Positions 1 through 9,210 of a stretch of DNA of 64,000 bases are shown in pieces. How positions within the stretch are numbered: position 1 is the first letter of the stretch; each line of letters begins with the position of its first letter. The DNA comes from Chitinophaga sp. LS1. Its GTDB lineage: Bacteria > Bacteroidota > Bacteroidia > Chitinophagales > Chitinophagaceae. Where the stretch lies: contig NZ_CP128362.1 in assembly GCF_034274695.1 (NCBI RefSeq), positions 8,124,501 to 8,188,500 on the forward strand, read 5' to 3'. Made by a program: the position numbers and the translations under genes. The notes beneath the pieces are model-generated. The model made no database searches and was not told the DNA's origin. It was given only the letters and a program-made list of their open reading frames with translations.

Positions 1-232
1 CCGGCTGGAAATACTGAAGGCATTCGGTAGGATCAGTAGTGGAAAGTATGTAGATTTTCTGCGTCAGGAATTCCTGCACGCCACCGATTTCGAAGTTCGT
101 AAACATGCGGCCAAATCTCTCATTAATAATAAATGGGCAGCCAAAGGACTGATACAGGAGCTGATTGATACTGCTACGTCAGAAAACAAGCTGATCCTGA
201 AACATAGCATGAACCCGTTAATAAAATTCTAG
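1..232 (+). CDS. C-terminal end of a HEAT-repeat-like protein (5' end outside window)
   Basis: An open frame enters from the left edge (first full codon at base 2) and stops at TAG 230-232, giving the last 76 residues. The sequence is helical and charged, with a repeat-like segment (LRQEFLHATDFEVRKHAAKSL) resembling a HEAT/armadillo helix pair (A-x-D-x-x-V-R-x-x-A-A-x-x-L). It is followed after 6 bases by a GT2 synthase, so it is probably the first visible gene of the polysaccharide operon. HEAT-repeat proteins commonly sit beside such synthases in Bacteroidota and may act as scaffolds; that role is inference. Too little is visible for a firmer assignment. Confidence 0.6.
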   Translation, partial: RLEILKAFGRISSGKYVDFLRQEFLHATDFEVRKHAAKSLINNKWAAKGLIQELIDTATSENKLILKHSMNPLIKF

Positions 233-238
233 TTGTGA

Positions 239-1699
239 ATGGATAATATCTGGGAAACTCTCGGACGAATATATGAGAATAGCGTTTTCATTTATGGTTC
301 AATACTGCTGGTAACATACGCCTTGCTGGCTATCTTCTCAATGATATCCGTACGTGCATATGCCAAGAGGGACAATGCGGATCAGCTGAATACATTGCTC
401 AGCTCTCCATTAGCCCCTGGCATTACTGTGCTGGCACCTGCCTTCAATGAAGGTCTTACCATTATATTTAATGTACGCTCACTGCTCACGATGAACTACC
501 CCCGATATGAGATTATCATTGTCAATGATGGTAGTACGGATGACAGTCTGCAACAAATGATCGATGAGTTTGAGCTGGTGGAAGTTGACTTCGCCTACAA
601 TGCCAAGATCCAGACCAAGCCGGTACGCAAGATCTTTAAATCGTCGAATCCTGCCTACGCCAAACTGATGGTGATAGACAAAGTGAATGGTAAAAGTAAG
701 GCCGATGCTGTGAATGCAGGTATCAATGCCGCTAGTTATCCTCACTTTGTATGTACAGACGTGGATTGTATTCTGGATAAAAACACCCTGCTGGAACTGA
801 TCAAACCGGTGATGCAGGAAGAGAAAAAACGGGTAATCGCAACAGGTGCTACCCTCCGTATTGCGAACTCCTGTGAGTTCGACCAGGGTGTGATGACCCG
901 TATGCGGCCTCCGCGACAGCTCCTCCCCCGCTTCCAGGAAGTGGAATATATTCGTGCATTCGTGTTAGGTAAAATGGGGTGGACCCTGCTCAACTGCGTT
1001 CCGAATGTATCAGGTGGTCTCGGCCTTTTTGATAAGGAAATCGCGATACGCAGCGGGGGATATGACCATAGTTCCTTTGGGGAAGACATGGAGCTGATGA
1101 CACGTATGTGCCGCTATGCACATGACAACAAGATTGACTACGCTATCCGCTATATACCAAAGACTCTCTGCTGGACAGAAGCACCTGTGACCGTTAAGAT
1201 CTTTAACCGCCAGCGTACCCGCTGGGCCAGAGGTCTTGCACAGCTGATGTATGCCCACTTCGGGATGTTCTTTAATCCAAAGTATGGCAGAATGGGGATG
1301 ATCATTTTCCCGTACAACTTCTTCTTTGAGCTGCTGGCGCCAATCATTGAGTTCACTGGTATCATCTACTATATTGTAATGACCATCTTCGGCCTCATCA
1401 ACTGGCCTACGGCACTGATATTACTATTATTTGTATATACGTATTCGGTAATGATCACAACCATAGCTATCCTATGGGATCAGCTATCGTTTAAATATTA
1501 CCGGACGTGGAAGGAAGTCGCTTTTCTGTGTACCACACCATTCATGGAATTCTTCCTCTATCATCCGCTGATCGTGATTTTTGCCCTTCGTGGATATTGG
1601 TATTTCCTGACAGGGAAGAAAAGTGCCTGGGGCAACATGCAGCGACGCGGATTTCAGCAAACACCTAAACCAGCTGCTACAGCAGCTACAGCTAAATAA
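239..1699 (+). CDS. Processive family 2 glycosyltransferase, membrane-bound
   Basis: 486 residues. It has one N-terminal membrane segment (about 15-38), a cytosolic GT-A domain, and about three C-terminal membrane segments (350-450). GT2 motifs are complete: VNDGSTDD (95-102), the DxD metal/nucleotide-sugar site in TDVDC (D174/D176), the catalytic acidic pair in GEDME (E282, D283) and QRTRW (325-329), the Q/RxxRW signature of processive synthases such as cellulose, hyaluronan and poly-GlcNAc synthases. It probably polymerises and extrudes an extracellular polysaccharide from UDP-sugars. The substrate cannot be read from sequence. A close paralogue starts 8 bases downstream, and a TPR/outer-membrane-barrel gene completes the operon. 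The start is ATG at 239, 6 bases after the previous stop. Confidence 0.9.
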   Translation: MDNIWETLGRIYENSVFIYGSILLVTYALLAIFSMISVRAYAKRDNADQLNTLLSSPLAPGITVLAPAFNEGLTIIFNVRSLLTMNYPRYEIIIVNDGSTDDSLQQMIDEFELVEVDFAYNAKIQTKPVRKIFKSSNPAYAKLMVIDKVNGKSKADAVNAGINAASYPHFVCTDVDCILDKNTLLELIKPVMQEEKKRVIATGATLRIANSCEFDQGVMTRMRPPRQLLPRFQEVEYIRAFVLGKMGWTLLNCVPNVSGGLGLFDKEIAIRSGGYDHSSFGEDMELMTRMCRYAHDNKIDYAIRYIPKTLCWTEAPVTVKIFNRQRTRWARGLAQLMYAHFGMFFNPKYGRMGMIIFPYNFFFELLAPIIEFTGIIYYIVMTIFGLINWPTALILLLFVYTYSVMITTIAILWDQLSFKYYRTWKEVAFLCTTPFMEFFLYHPLIVIFALRGYWYFLTGKKSAWGNMQRRGFQQTPKPAATAATAK

Positions 1700-1707
1700 A
1701 TACGCCT

Positions 1708-3204
1708 GTGGAACTGATAAGAAATTTTTACGAAGGCTTTGTGTTCATTTATGGTTGTACAATGCTGTTTATGTATGCGTTGCTGGCATTCCTTTCCCTG
1801 AGAGGCATCCGGAAATTCCAACGTAAGAACAGCTATGTAGATTATACCAAGATGCTGCAGTCACCGCTGGCACCCGGTATTTCTATTATAGCTCCGGCCT
1901 TCAATGAGGCGGTGACTATTATTCAGAACGTACGCTCACTGCTTACGCTCAACTATCCCACCTTTGAGGTGATCATCGTGAACGATGGCAGTACGGATGA
2001 TACGCTTCAGAAACTGATCAATGAGTTTGAGCTGGTGGAAATAGACTTTGCTTACAATGCGCGCATCAACTGTAAACCCGTAAAGCGCCTGTTTAAATCG
2101 ACCAACACGGCTTATGACAAGCTTGTAGTGATCGACAAGATAAATGGTAAAAGTAAAGCAGATGCTTCCAATGCGGGTATCAATGCCGCTGCTTACAACT
2201 ACTTTCTCTGTACGGACGTGGACTGTATCATTGAGAAGGATACCCTGATGCGCATGATCAAGCCTTTCATGGATGAAGAGCACCATAAGATCAAAGAAAT
2301 TGGTGAGCCTTGTCCTGAGTGTGGTTTTGTACATGTGAAAGAAGACAGTATCCGTGTAATTGCAACAGGGGCTACTCTCCGTATTGCCAACAGCTGTGAA
2401 ATTGACGAAGGGGTGATCACCCGTGTACGTCCACCGGAAAAGTGGCTGCCACGTTTCCAGGAAATGGAGTACCTGCGTGCTTATGTACTTGGTAAAATGG
2501 GGTGGAGTGTGATCAACTGTGTGCCGAACGTATCTGGTGGCCTGGGTTTGTTTGACAAGGAAATCGCGATCAAAGCCGGTGGTTACGACAGTAAATCATT
2601 TGCGGAAGATATGGATATCATTACACGTATGTGTACGTACATGATTGACAATAATCTGAAGTACGCCATCCGTTACATTCCTACAACACAATGCTGGACG
2701 GAGGGTCCTCCAAACATGAAAGTATTCAGCCGTCAGCGTACCCGCTGGGGTCGCGGTCTGGCAGAGATCATCACGATACACAGAAAGGTCATCTTCAATC
2801 CCCGTTACAAACAGTTGGGGATGGTCGTATTACCGTACAACCTGTTCTTCGAATTCCTTGCTCCCATTATCGAATTTACAGGGATCATTTATTATATCTA
2901 CCTCATTATTACCAACCAGATCAACTGGCAATATGCATTGATACTGCTGGCGTTCGTGTACTTCTATTCTGTGATGATCACGACACTCGCAATATTATGG
3001 GACCATAAGACCTATCAATACTACCGTACCTGGAGAGAGGTATTGGGGCTGGCACTCATGGCTTTTATTGAACCTTTCATATACCATCCGCTCATCGTAT
3101 TCTTTGCCCTGCGAGGTTATTTCAACTTCCTTACGGGTAAGAAACACACATGGGGAAATATGCAGCGTCAGGGATTTGGTAAGAAAAAACCTGCAAACAC
3201 GTAA
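1708..3204 (+). CDS. Second processive family 2 glycosyltransferase (paralogue)
   Basis: 498 residues, starting with GTG 8 bases after the first synthase stops. It is colinear with its neighbour throughout: N-terminal membrane segment, VNDGSTDD, DxD in CTDVDC, SFAEDMD acidic motif, QRTRWGRG, and C-terminal membrane segments. It was probably made by tandem duplication and may act as a heterodimer with its neighbour or add a second sugar (inference). It carries about 17 extra residues at roughly 195-212 that include the motif CPECG (202-206), placed between the DxD and the ATGATLRIAN segment. The neighbour lacks this insert. The two cysteines could form half of a metal site or simply be a surface loop. 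Confidence 0.9.
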   Translation: MELIRNFYEGFVFIYGCTMLFMYALLAFLSLRGIRKFQRKNSYVDYTKMLQSPLAPGISIIAPAFNEAVTIIQNVRSLLTLNYPTFEVIIVNDGSTDDTLQKLINEFELVEIDFAYNARINCKPVKRLFKSTNTAYDKLVVIDKINGKSKADASNAGINAAAYNYFLCTDVDCIIEKDTLMRMIKPFMDEEHHKIKEIGEPCPECGFVHVKEDSIRVIATGATLRIANSCEIDEGVITRVRPPEKWLPRFQEMEYLRAYVLGKMGWSVINCVPNVSGGLGLFDKEIAIKAGGYDSKSFAEDMDIITRMCTYMIDNNLKYAIRYIPTTQCWTEGPPNMKVFSRQRTRWGRGLAEIITIHRKVIFNPRYKQLGMVVLPYNLFFEFLAPIIEFTGIIYYIYLIITNQINWQYALILLAFVYFYSVMITTLAILWDHKTYQYYRTWREVLGLALMAFIEPFIYHPLIVFFALRGYFNFLTGKKHTWGNMQRQGFGKKKPANT

Positions 3205-3205
3205 G

Positions 3206-6073
3206 ATGATGTCTCTTTTTAAACATATACTATCAGGTATCCTGATATGCCTGTCCTTACAGGTAGAAGCGCAATTATTTAAGAAAGGCCCGGATGCGGA
3301 CGACCTCTATAATGAGGCGGTGAAAGAAACTAAAGCGCAACATTATGCAAAAGCGATAGAGCTATCTAAGGCTGCGCTGGCAAAAAGGCCTGAGTTCACT
3401 GATCAGGAATTGCTGCTGGGCAGGTTGTATATGCTCACTGGTCAGACAGAACAAGCACGTAAGCATGTAAAAGCAGTACTGACCAAAGATCCGTTGTACA
3501 GAGATGCCTACCTGTATGCGATCAATATTGAGTTGGGCGCAAAGAAATATGATGAAGCAGAGTGCTATGTAGATGAAGGATTGTACCACTTTCCTGCAGA
3601 CAGAGACCTGATGCTGAAAAAGCTGGGGATACTGGATGCCGGTGAAAACTTCTTCCAGGGCGGCATCTATGCGACGTCATTATTAGAAAAATATTCTTCC
3701 GATACTGTAGTGACCCGTGCTTATACCGGCCACTATATGCAGGCAGGCCACTTTTACCAGGTAAGAGGTAACCAGCCACTGGCACAGCAGAATTATGAAA
3801 GAGCACTGCTGGTAGATCCGAATAACAGGGAAGCAAAAGAGGCAATCACCAGTATGTATATCCGTAGTGGCAGCTATACCAGCGCCATGGAACGGATCAA
3901 TGCAGAACTGGCAACGAATCCGGGTTCTTATGACCTGATGATGCGTAAACTGGGGTTGTTGCAGGATACACATGACTATGCCGGCGCACTGGCATACTTA
4001 CAGATCATACTGAAAAGATTCCCGAACGATGGTAAAGCACGTAGTATAGATGCCCCATTACGTATGGAAGCTGCTGCGTGGTATGCCAATACAGATCCTT
4101 ACTTATTGTATGAAGGTGTGCTGGAAAAGAATCCCGGCAACCGTGAAGCACTGGATAAAGTAATTGGGTTAAGCATGTCTCGTGGTGCATATCGCGAGGC
4201 GCTGGCATGGATAAACCGTGGGTTGAAAAATAGCCCGAATGATCAGCGCCTGCTGGCACTGAAAATGGATGTACTGGAAAGCGACCGGAAATTCACTGAA
4301 GCCGCTGCGCTGGCAGAAAAACTGCGTCAGAGCAATCCGGGGAATGCGGATCTGAAAAGCAGGTATACTGCCCTGAAAATAGCCAGTGGCAGGGATTATC
4401 AGTCACAGCAGCAGTACGACCTGGCATTGTCTGAATTCAACAAAGCGTTACAGGCAGATCCTAAAGATACCGCTGCGCTGGACATGACTGCAAATACGTA
4501 CATCATCCAGAAGGATAACGTACGTGCGTTGCAGGTGTTAGATAAAGCACTACAAACATATCCAAATAATACCCGCTTCCTCATAAAGAAGAGCAGTGTA
4601 CTGGCGGACATGGGACAATATGATGAAGCGGCAGCGATTGCATCCCAACTGCTGGAACGTAATCCGGGTGATGAACGCTATCAGGCGAACCTTGTGGATT
4701 TACGTCTTACAGCGGGTCGTATCCTGATGCAATCAGAAGAGTATGATATGGCAGCAGGGCAATTCAGGGCAGTACTGGCAGAACAGCCGAACAACCCTGA
4801 TGCTATTAACTACCTCATCAATATGGAAACTGCGGTAGGGCAACCAGACAGCGCATTGCTCTATGCTGATCAGGGATTGAAATATTATCCTGATAATAAA
4901 GATCTTTTACTGAAGAAAGCAGGTGTATTAACCAGTTTACACAGGTATAATGAATCGAATGACATCACCTATCAGCTGATGCAGCGTTATCCATTTACCG
5001 TGAAATACCGGAATGCCTATACAGAAGGTTTATTGTCACTCGGCACATCCTATCAGCGGAACAGTCAGCCGGATAGCGCACTGGCAGTATTCAAACAGGT
5101 ACTGGCAGTGAACAGACGTGATTCATTGGGTTTATTGTATAGCATTAATCTGCTGAATGGTAAACAACAATATGATAGTGCACTGGTATATGCAAATGAA
5201 GGGATCAGGTACTATCCTAATAATGATGCTTTTGTACAAAAGCGTGCTGTGACCCTTGAGAATAAAAAGGAATGGGTGGCGGCAGCCGCAGCTGCGGATT
5301 CTGTAGTATTGTTGAAGAATAACCCGGTGAATGTGGATTATGCAGACTACCTGAAGAGTAAAACGCTGAAGAATCAGTTTGGCATGTATTACCTGCATAC
5401 CAATTATGATTATTCTGATACGAAATACAACATTGCAACACTGGAATACCGTCACTATATACCGCGCGGTTCCTGGGCTGCCAGGCTGAACTATGCAGGT
5501 CGTACACAGGGTACGGGGCTGATGGGTGAAGCGGAGATCTATTATAACCATACGCCTAAGATGTATTCTTATGGTCTGGTGAACTACTCCAATGGGATTG
5601 TGTTTCCACAGCTCAGACTGGGGTACTCCCTGTTCAAAACCTTCAGGCATAATATAGAAGGGGAACTGGGGCTGCGCTATTTAAAAGGAGATAGTATCAA
5701 CAGTATATCAGGGCTCGCTTCTGTGGCTAAAACATGGAAGGATTTCTGGGTAAACTTCAGGGCGTACTTTATCAGCGACTCGCCTAACTTCTATACCTCC
5801 TTTAACCTGACGAGCAGGTATTATATGAACCGCAACCAGGATTATCTCATGTTTGTGGCAGGGTTGGGTACATCGCCGGATGATAAGAGCCGGTTGGTGC
5901 AGTTCCCGAAACTGGCCGGGTTATTGACACGAAGTGTGGGCGCCGGTTATATGAAGACATTCAAATACCGGACTACAGTTGGACTTAATGCCACCTGGAT
6001 CAATCAGAAGATTACTGATACGGACTTCCAGAACCAATATGATCTTTATATAACTTTACAACGTAAGTTTTAA
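3206..6073 (+). CDS. TPR-repeat outer membrane protein with YaiO-type C-terminal beta-barrel
   Basis: The likely start is ATG at 3206 (or the next codon, 3209), one base after the upstream stop. This places a signal peptide at the N-terminus (MMSLFKHILSGILICLSLQ, cleavage after VEA); the longer open frame overlaps the upstream gene. About 955 residues: repeated TPR-like pairs (for example YDLALSEFNKALQADPKDTA, YDEAAAIASQLLERNPGDER) fill about 30-690. From about 720 alternating aromatic/polar strands end in LYITLQRKF, an outer-membrane barrel C-terminus ending in aromatic Phe, as in YaiO-like proteins. By analogy with exopolysaccharide porins such as PgaA/AlgK-AlgE systems it probably exports the polymer made by the two upstream synthases. 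Last gene before a terminator. Confidence 0.85.
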   Translation: MMSLFKHILSGILICLSLQVEAQLFKKGPDADDLYNEAVKETKAQHYAKAIELSKAALAKRPEFTDQELLLGRLYMLTGQTEQARKHVKAVLTKDPLYRDAYLYAINIELGAKKYDEAECYVDEGLYHFPADRDLMLKKLGILDAGENFFQGGIYATSLLEKYSSDTVVTRAYTGHYMQAGHFYQVRGNQPLAQQNYERALLVDPNNREAKEAITSMYIRSGSYTSAMERINAELATNPGSYDLMMRKLGLLQDTHDYAGALAYLQIILKRFPNDGKARSIDAPLRMEAAAWYANTDPYLLYEGVLEKNPGNREALDKVIGLSMSRGAYREALAWINRGLKNSPNDQRLLALKMDVLESDRKFTEAAALAEKLRQSNPGNADLKSRYTALKIASGRDYQSQQQYDLALSEFNKALQADPKDTAALDMTANTYIIQKDNVRALQVLDKALQTYPNNTRFLIKKSSVLADMGQYDEAAAIASQLLERNPGDERYQANLVDLRLTAGRILMQSEEYDMAAGQFRAVLAEQPNNPDAINYLINMETAVGQPDSALLYADQGLKYYPDNKDLLLKKAGVLTSLHRYNESNDITYQLMQRYPFTVKYRNAYTEGLLSLGTSYQRNSQPDSALAVFKQVLAVNRRDSLGLLYSINLLNGKQQYDSALVYANEGIRYYPNNDAFVQKRAVTLENKKEWVAAAAAADSVVLLKNNPVNVDYADYLKSKTLKNQFGMYYLHTNYDYSDTKYNIATLEYRHYIPRGSWAARLNYAGRTQGTGLMGEAEIYYNHTPKMYSYGLVNYSNGIVFPQLRLGYSLFKTFRHNIEGELGLRYLKGDSINSISGLASVAKTWKDFWVNFRAYFISDSPNFYTSFNLTSRYYMNRNQDYLMFVAGLGTSPDDKSRLVQFPKLAGLLTRSVGAGYMKTFKYRTTVGLNATWINQKITDTDFQNQYDLYITLQRKF

Positions 6074-6081
6074 ATATACTG

Positions 6082-6113
6082 ACTCCCTCCCTGATACAGA
6101 GGGAGTTTTTTTT
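6082..6113 (+). terminator. Rho-independent terminator of the polysaccharide operon
   Basis: Perfect 8-bp stem ACTCCCTC/GAGGGAGT with a 9-base loop, followed by eight T. It lies 8 bases after the stop of the barrel gene. Confidence 0.9.
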
Positions 6114-6133
6114 CAGTCTAATTTTAAATTTTC

Positions 6134-8347
6134 ATGTTCAGAATGATGCACTCATTGTTATTAGCATTGACCCTTTTTTCATGTCAGTCTACGGTTTCCC
6201 GGATAGATCTGAAGAAGCATGTGATAGTGTTACCCGTAGAACCGACAAAGAATGAAACGCATGCAGGGTCCGTATTGCAGGATTACGTGAAGCGGATATC
6301 GGGGGTGACATTGGCTATTGTAAAAGAGAACAGTTACCAGAAGAATCAGGCGGCGATCTTTGTGGGGAATACGGAGCAAGGGGTTTCTTTTGGTAAATTA
6401 AAAGGAGAAGGATTTATAATTGCGTCTGATGCGAAGAATGTATATATCAAAGGCGGTACAGGAAAAGGTGTGGTGTATGGAGTGTATACATTAATAGAGA
6501 AATACTTTGGCGCACGGAAATATGCGGAGGGGCCGGCTTTTATACCAGCATCAAAAGATGTTAGCGTGCCGCAGCAGTTGATGGATAAGGAGGAACCGAC
6601 ACTGGTGTACAGGGAGACGTATTACCCCGCTGCGTTTGACAATGAATACCTGGAATGGCATAAGCTGCATAGATTTGAAGATCTGTGGGGGGTATGGGGG
6701 CATTCATTCTTTAAGATTGTGCCACCAAAGACTTATTTTTCTGCACATCCGGAATACTATGCATTGGTAGATGGGAAGAGACAGGCTACGCAGTTGTGTC
6801 TGAGTAATGAGGGGGTGTTTAAAATAACGGTGGATTATTTACGGCATGCGATTGCTGATAACCCGGATGCTTTGTATTGGTCGATTGCGGCAGAAGATGG
6901 AGGGGGATTTTGTACCTGTGATCAGTGTAGTAAGGTGAATAAGGAAGAAGGGAGTGCCGCTGGAACATTGATCCGGTTTATTAACAGAGTAGCTGCTCAA
7001 TTTCCGGATCAGCATTTTACGACACTGGCGTATACCTATACCGCAAAGGCGCCATTAAAGACGAAGCCAGCTGCTAATGTGTATATTATGCTGAGTAGCA
7101 TTGATGCTTACAGGCAGGAGCCATTGAGCACGATTCCTTCTGCAGCGGATTTCAGGAAGAACCTTGAAAGCTGGGGGGCATTGACAGATAATCTCTTTGT
7201 ATGGGATTATACAACGCAGTTTACGAATTACCTGGCGCCATTTCCTGATTACAATAATTTACAGCCGAACTTACAATACATGACTGCGCATAAAGTGCGT
7301 GGGGTGTTCTCACAGGGAAGTGGAGATACGTATGGGGATATGGGGGCTTATAATGCTTATTTGCAGGCTCAATTACTGTGGGATCCTTCGGTGGATGCAG
7401 CGGCGGTTACGAAGGATTTTTTTAACGGGTATTATGGTAAAGCGGGTGCGGCTATGTTGGAATATGTGCAGACGTTAAGTGAGTCTAAGGCGCAGTTGGA
7501 TATTTATGGAAATCCTGTGGCAAGTGCAAAGAACTATTTATCGCCGGAGGCTATTGATAAATATTCTACCATTTTGGATAAAGCAGAGGCAGCGGTAGAA
7601 GATCCATATTTAAAGAGAGTATATAATGCAAGATTGGGGCTGGAATATTGTGTGCTGCAGCAGTCACGTTTCTTTGGAACGGATAAGTATGGGTATTTAC
7701 AGGCTTCCGGAAATGGGTATGTGGTGAATCCACGCTGGCCTGAGCGGGTGAAGAAATTTGTGGCGCAGTGTAAGGTGGCGGGTGTAAAGGAGATATCAGA
7801 GGGAGGTGCTTCGCCGGATGCGTATCAGCAGGAATGGGATAGTATTTTTTCGAAGAAGTGGGTGAATAGTCTGGCGTTTGGTGCGAAAGTGACATTGGTG
7901 AATCCGCCATCGGATGAATATCCGGCAAAGAGAGAAAGGACGCTGACGGATGGGTTATTGGGTACGAAAGATTTTAGTATTAACTGGTTGTTTATTTATG
8001 GAAAAGATCTGGTGGCGACGATAGATTTAGGGGGAGAAAAGACGGTGAATACAGTACAGATGAATTTCCTGAATGATCCAAGGCATTATATATTTACTCC
8101 TGCTACGATTACCGTGGAGACATCTGTGGATGGTGTGCATTTTACACCTGCGGGTACGCAGAAGAGTGCTTTTCCTGCAGAAGAGGATTATACAACGAGT
8201 ATTAATACGTTTAAGTTTGGATTGTCAGCAGTGCATGCCCGGTATGTGAGAGTGACTGGGCAGTGTCAGGCTGCGGTGCCGGGGTGGCGGGGAGCGCCGC
8301 CTACGAAGAAGGCTTCGGTGTGTTGTGATGAAGTGTATGTATTTTAA
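6134..8347 (+). CDS. DUF4838-type glycan-associated lipoprotein with C-terminal discoidin-like domain
   Basis: 737 residues. The N-terminus is a lipoprotein signal (MMHSLLLALTLFSC, lipid Cys at 17), so it is probably anchored in the outer membrane or periplasm. Residues about 30-130 resemble the alpha-glucuronidase/hexosaminidase N-terminal accessory domain (VYGVYTLIEKYFGARKYAEG). The central region has the Cys-rich DUF4838 signature GGGFCTCDQCSKVNKEEGS near 255-275. The last 150 residues (DLGGEKTVNTVQMNFL...HARYVRVTGQC) look like an F5/8 type C carbohydrate-binding domain. A role in sensing or cleaving host or plant glycans is inferred; no catalytic residues can be assigned. It has its own unit, ending in a bidirectional hairpin. 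Confidence 0.8.
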   Translation: MFRMMHSLLLALTLFSCQSTVSRIDLKKHVIVLPVEPTKNETHAGSVLQDYVKRISGVTLAIVKENSYQKNQAAIFVGNTEQGVSFGKLKGEGFIIASDAKNVYIKGGTGKGVVYGVYTLIEKYFGARKYAEGPAFIPASKDVSVPQQLMDKEEPTLVYRETYYPAAFDNEYLEWHKLHRFEDLWGVWGHSFFKIVPPKTYFSAHPEYYALVDGKRQATQLCLSNEGVFKITVDYLRHAIADNPDALYWSIAAEDGGGFCTCDQCSKVNKEEGSAAGTLIRFINRVAAQFPDQHFTTLAYTYTAKAPLKTKPAANVYIMLSSIDAYRQEPLSTIPSAADFRKNLESWGALTDNLFVWDYTTQFTNYLAPFPDYNNLQPNLQYMTAHKVRGVFSQGSGDTYGDMGAYNAYLQAQLLWDPSVDAAAVTKDFFNGYYGKAGAAMLEYVQTLSESKAQLDIYGNPVASAKNYLSPEAIDKYSTILDKAEAAVEDPYLKRVYNARLGLEYCVLQQSRFFGTDKYGYLQASGNGYVVNPRWPERVKKFVAQCKVAGVKEISEGGASPDAYQQEWDSIFSKKWVNSLAFGAKVTLVNPPSDEYPAKRERTLTDGLLGTKDFSINWLFIYGKDLVATIDLGGEKTVNTVQMNFLNDPRHYIFTPATITVETSVDGVHFTPAGTQKSAFPAEEDYTTSINTFKFGLSAVHARYVRVTGQCQAAVPGWRGAPPTKKASVCCDEVYVF

Positions 8348-8372
8348 AAATAGAAGTTTATGTATTCTAAAT

Positions 8373-8411
8373 ATTACAAAGGGTCGGTGCAGTGCACCGA
8401 CCCTTTGTAAT
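8373..8411. terminator. Bidirectional terminator hairpin
   Basis: Perfect 18-bp inverted repeat (ATTACAAAGGGTCGGTGC / GCACCGACCCTTTGTAAT) with a 3-base loop, between two convergent genes. Neither side has a long T-tract, but the A/T-rich stem base serves both directions. Confidence 0.85.
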
Positions 8412-8443
8412 TCTGCAGCCAGTAATTGCTTCGCAATCATTGG

Positions 8444-9088
8444 CTATATTTTAAAATGCACATAATAATTACTTTCTAATTGCTCTATCACTGCTTCCGC
8501 CGTTTCTACAGCCGCGGCTGCATTCCGGCCTGTGATAATATTTTCATCCGTCACGACCTTTTCTCCTTTATAGAATACGGCGCCGATTTCTTTCAATCTT
8601 GTTTCCAAAGGGAAAGGGACTTCTCCTTTTTCTTCATCATTTGAAATTGCCGTAATATTCTTCCCTGCGAGTAAGCTCATTCCACTCTTATCTTTTGAAC
8701 AACACAACCCTGCCACCCCGTGTGCCACAGCCGCGATGGGCTTATGCGCCTTGTTGAAATCCTGCAATAAACCATTCAGTTCCTTATTATCTACCAGGTC
8801 CCACATTGCTCCTCTCCCACCTGCAATAAAGATGGAATCAAAATCCTCGGCACTCACCTCAGACAACCTGAGCGAGTTAGCCAGCCAGTAGACGACGTCC
8901 TGATCAGCCAATAACTGTTGGTGTTGCTCTGCGGTTGGATCTAAGGTAACCCGGCCACCTTTGGGTGAAGCGACCTGAACTTCTGCGCCGGTTTCGATAA
9001 ATGCATAGTAAGGGGCTGCCAGTGTATCAAGCCATAGACCTGTGTTACCTGGCTGATGGTGGGTTGTGGTTACTAACAATATCTTCAT
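8444..9088 (-). CDS. DJ-1/PfpI family protein lacking the nucleophilic cysteine
   Basis: The chosen start is the ATG at 9088 (MKILLVTTTHH), which matches the first beta-strand of the fold; an in-frame ATG-containing extension of 11 residues upstream is less likely. 214 residues with the family layout: PKGGRVTLDP (Hsp31-like), IFIAGGRGAMWDL, then the nucleophile-elbow strand. In catalytic members the elbow reads A-V-C-H-G; here it is A-V-A-H-G, codon GCA at 8723-8725. Two cysteines follow at LCCSKD but not at the elbow. Glyoxalase/deglycase or chaperone activity depending on that cysteine is therefore doubtful, and a binding-only role is possible. Confidence 0.8.
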   Translation of the reverse strand: MKILLVTTTHHQPGNTGLWLDTLAAPYYAFIETGAEVQVASPKGGRVTLDPTAEQHQQLLADQDVVYWLANSLRLSEVSAEDFDSIFIAGGRGAMWDLVDNKELNGLLQDFNKAHKPIAAVAHGVAGLCCSKDKSGMSLLAGKNITAISNDEEKGEVPFPLETRLKEIGAVFYKGEKVVTDENIITGRNAAAAVETAEAVIEQLESNYYVHFKI

Positions 9089-9126
9089 AAGCATTTGTTT
9101 TTGACGCAAATACTGCTGCAATAATA

Positions 9127-9153
9127 ATGCCCCGGAGGGGTGCTCCGGGGCAT
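9127..9153 (-). terminator. Hairpin downstream of minisatellite, possible terminator
   Basis: Perfect 11-bp stem ATGCCCCGGAG/CTCCGGGGCAT with a 5-base loop. On the minus strand it is followed by ATTATTATTG, a weak U-rich tail. It would end the GH51 transcript after about 340 bases of repeat-rich 3' sequence. Confidence 0.55.
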
Positions 9154-9210
9154 TGGATTGTTAAAGAACTGCAATTATTTAAAAGGTACTTATTTAAGGT
9201 TGATTAGGTT

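Noticed and set aside
742..1365. Several minus-strand open frames inside the first GT2 gene
   Set aside because: The plus-strand frame has complete GT2 motifs; the antisense frames have none and overlap one another.
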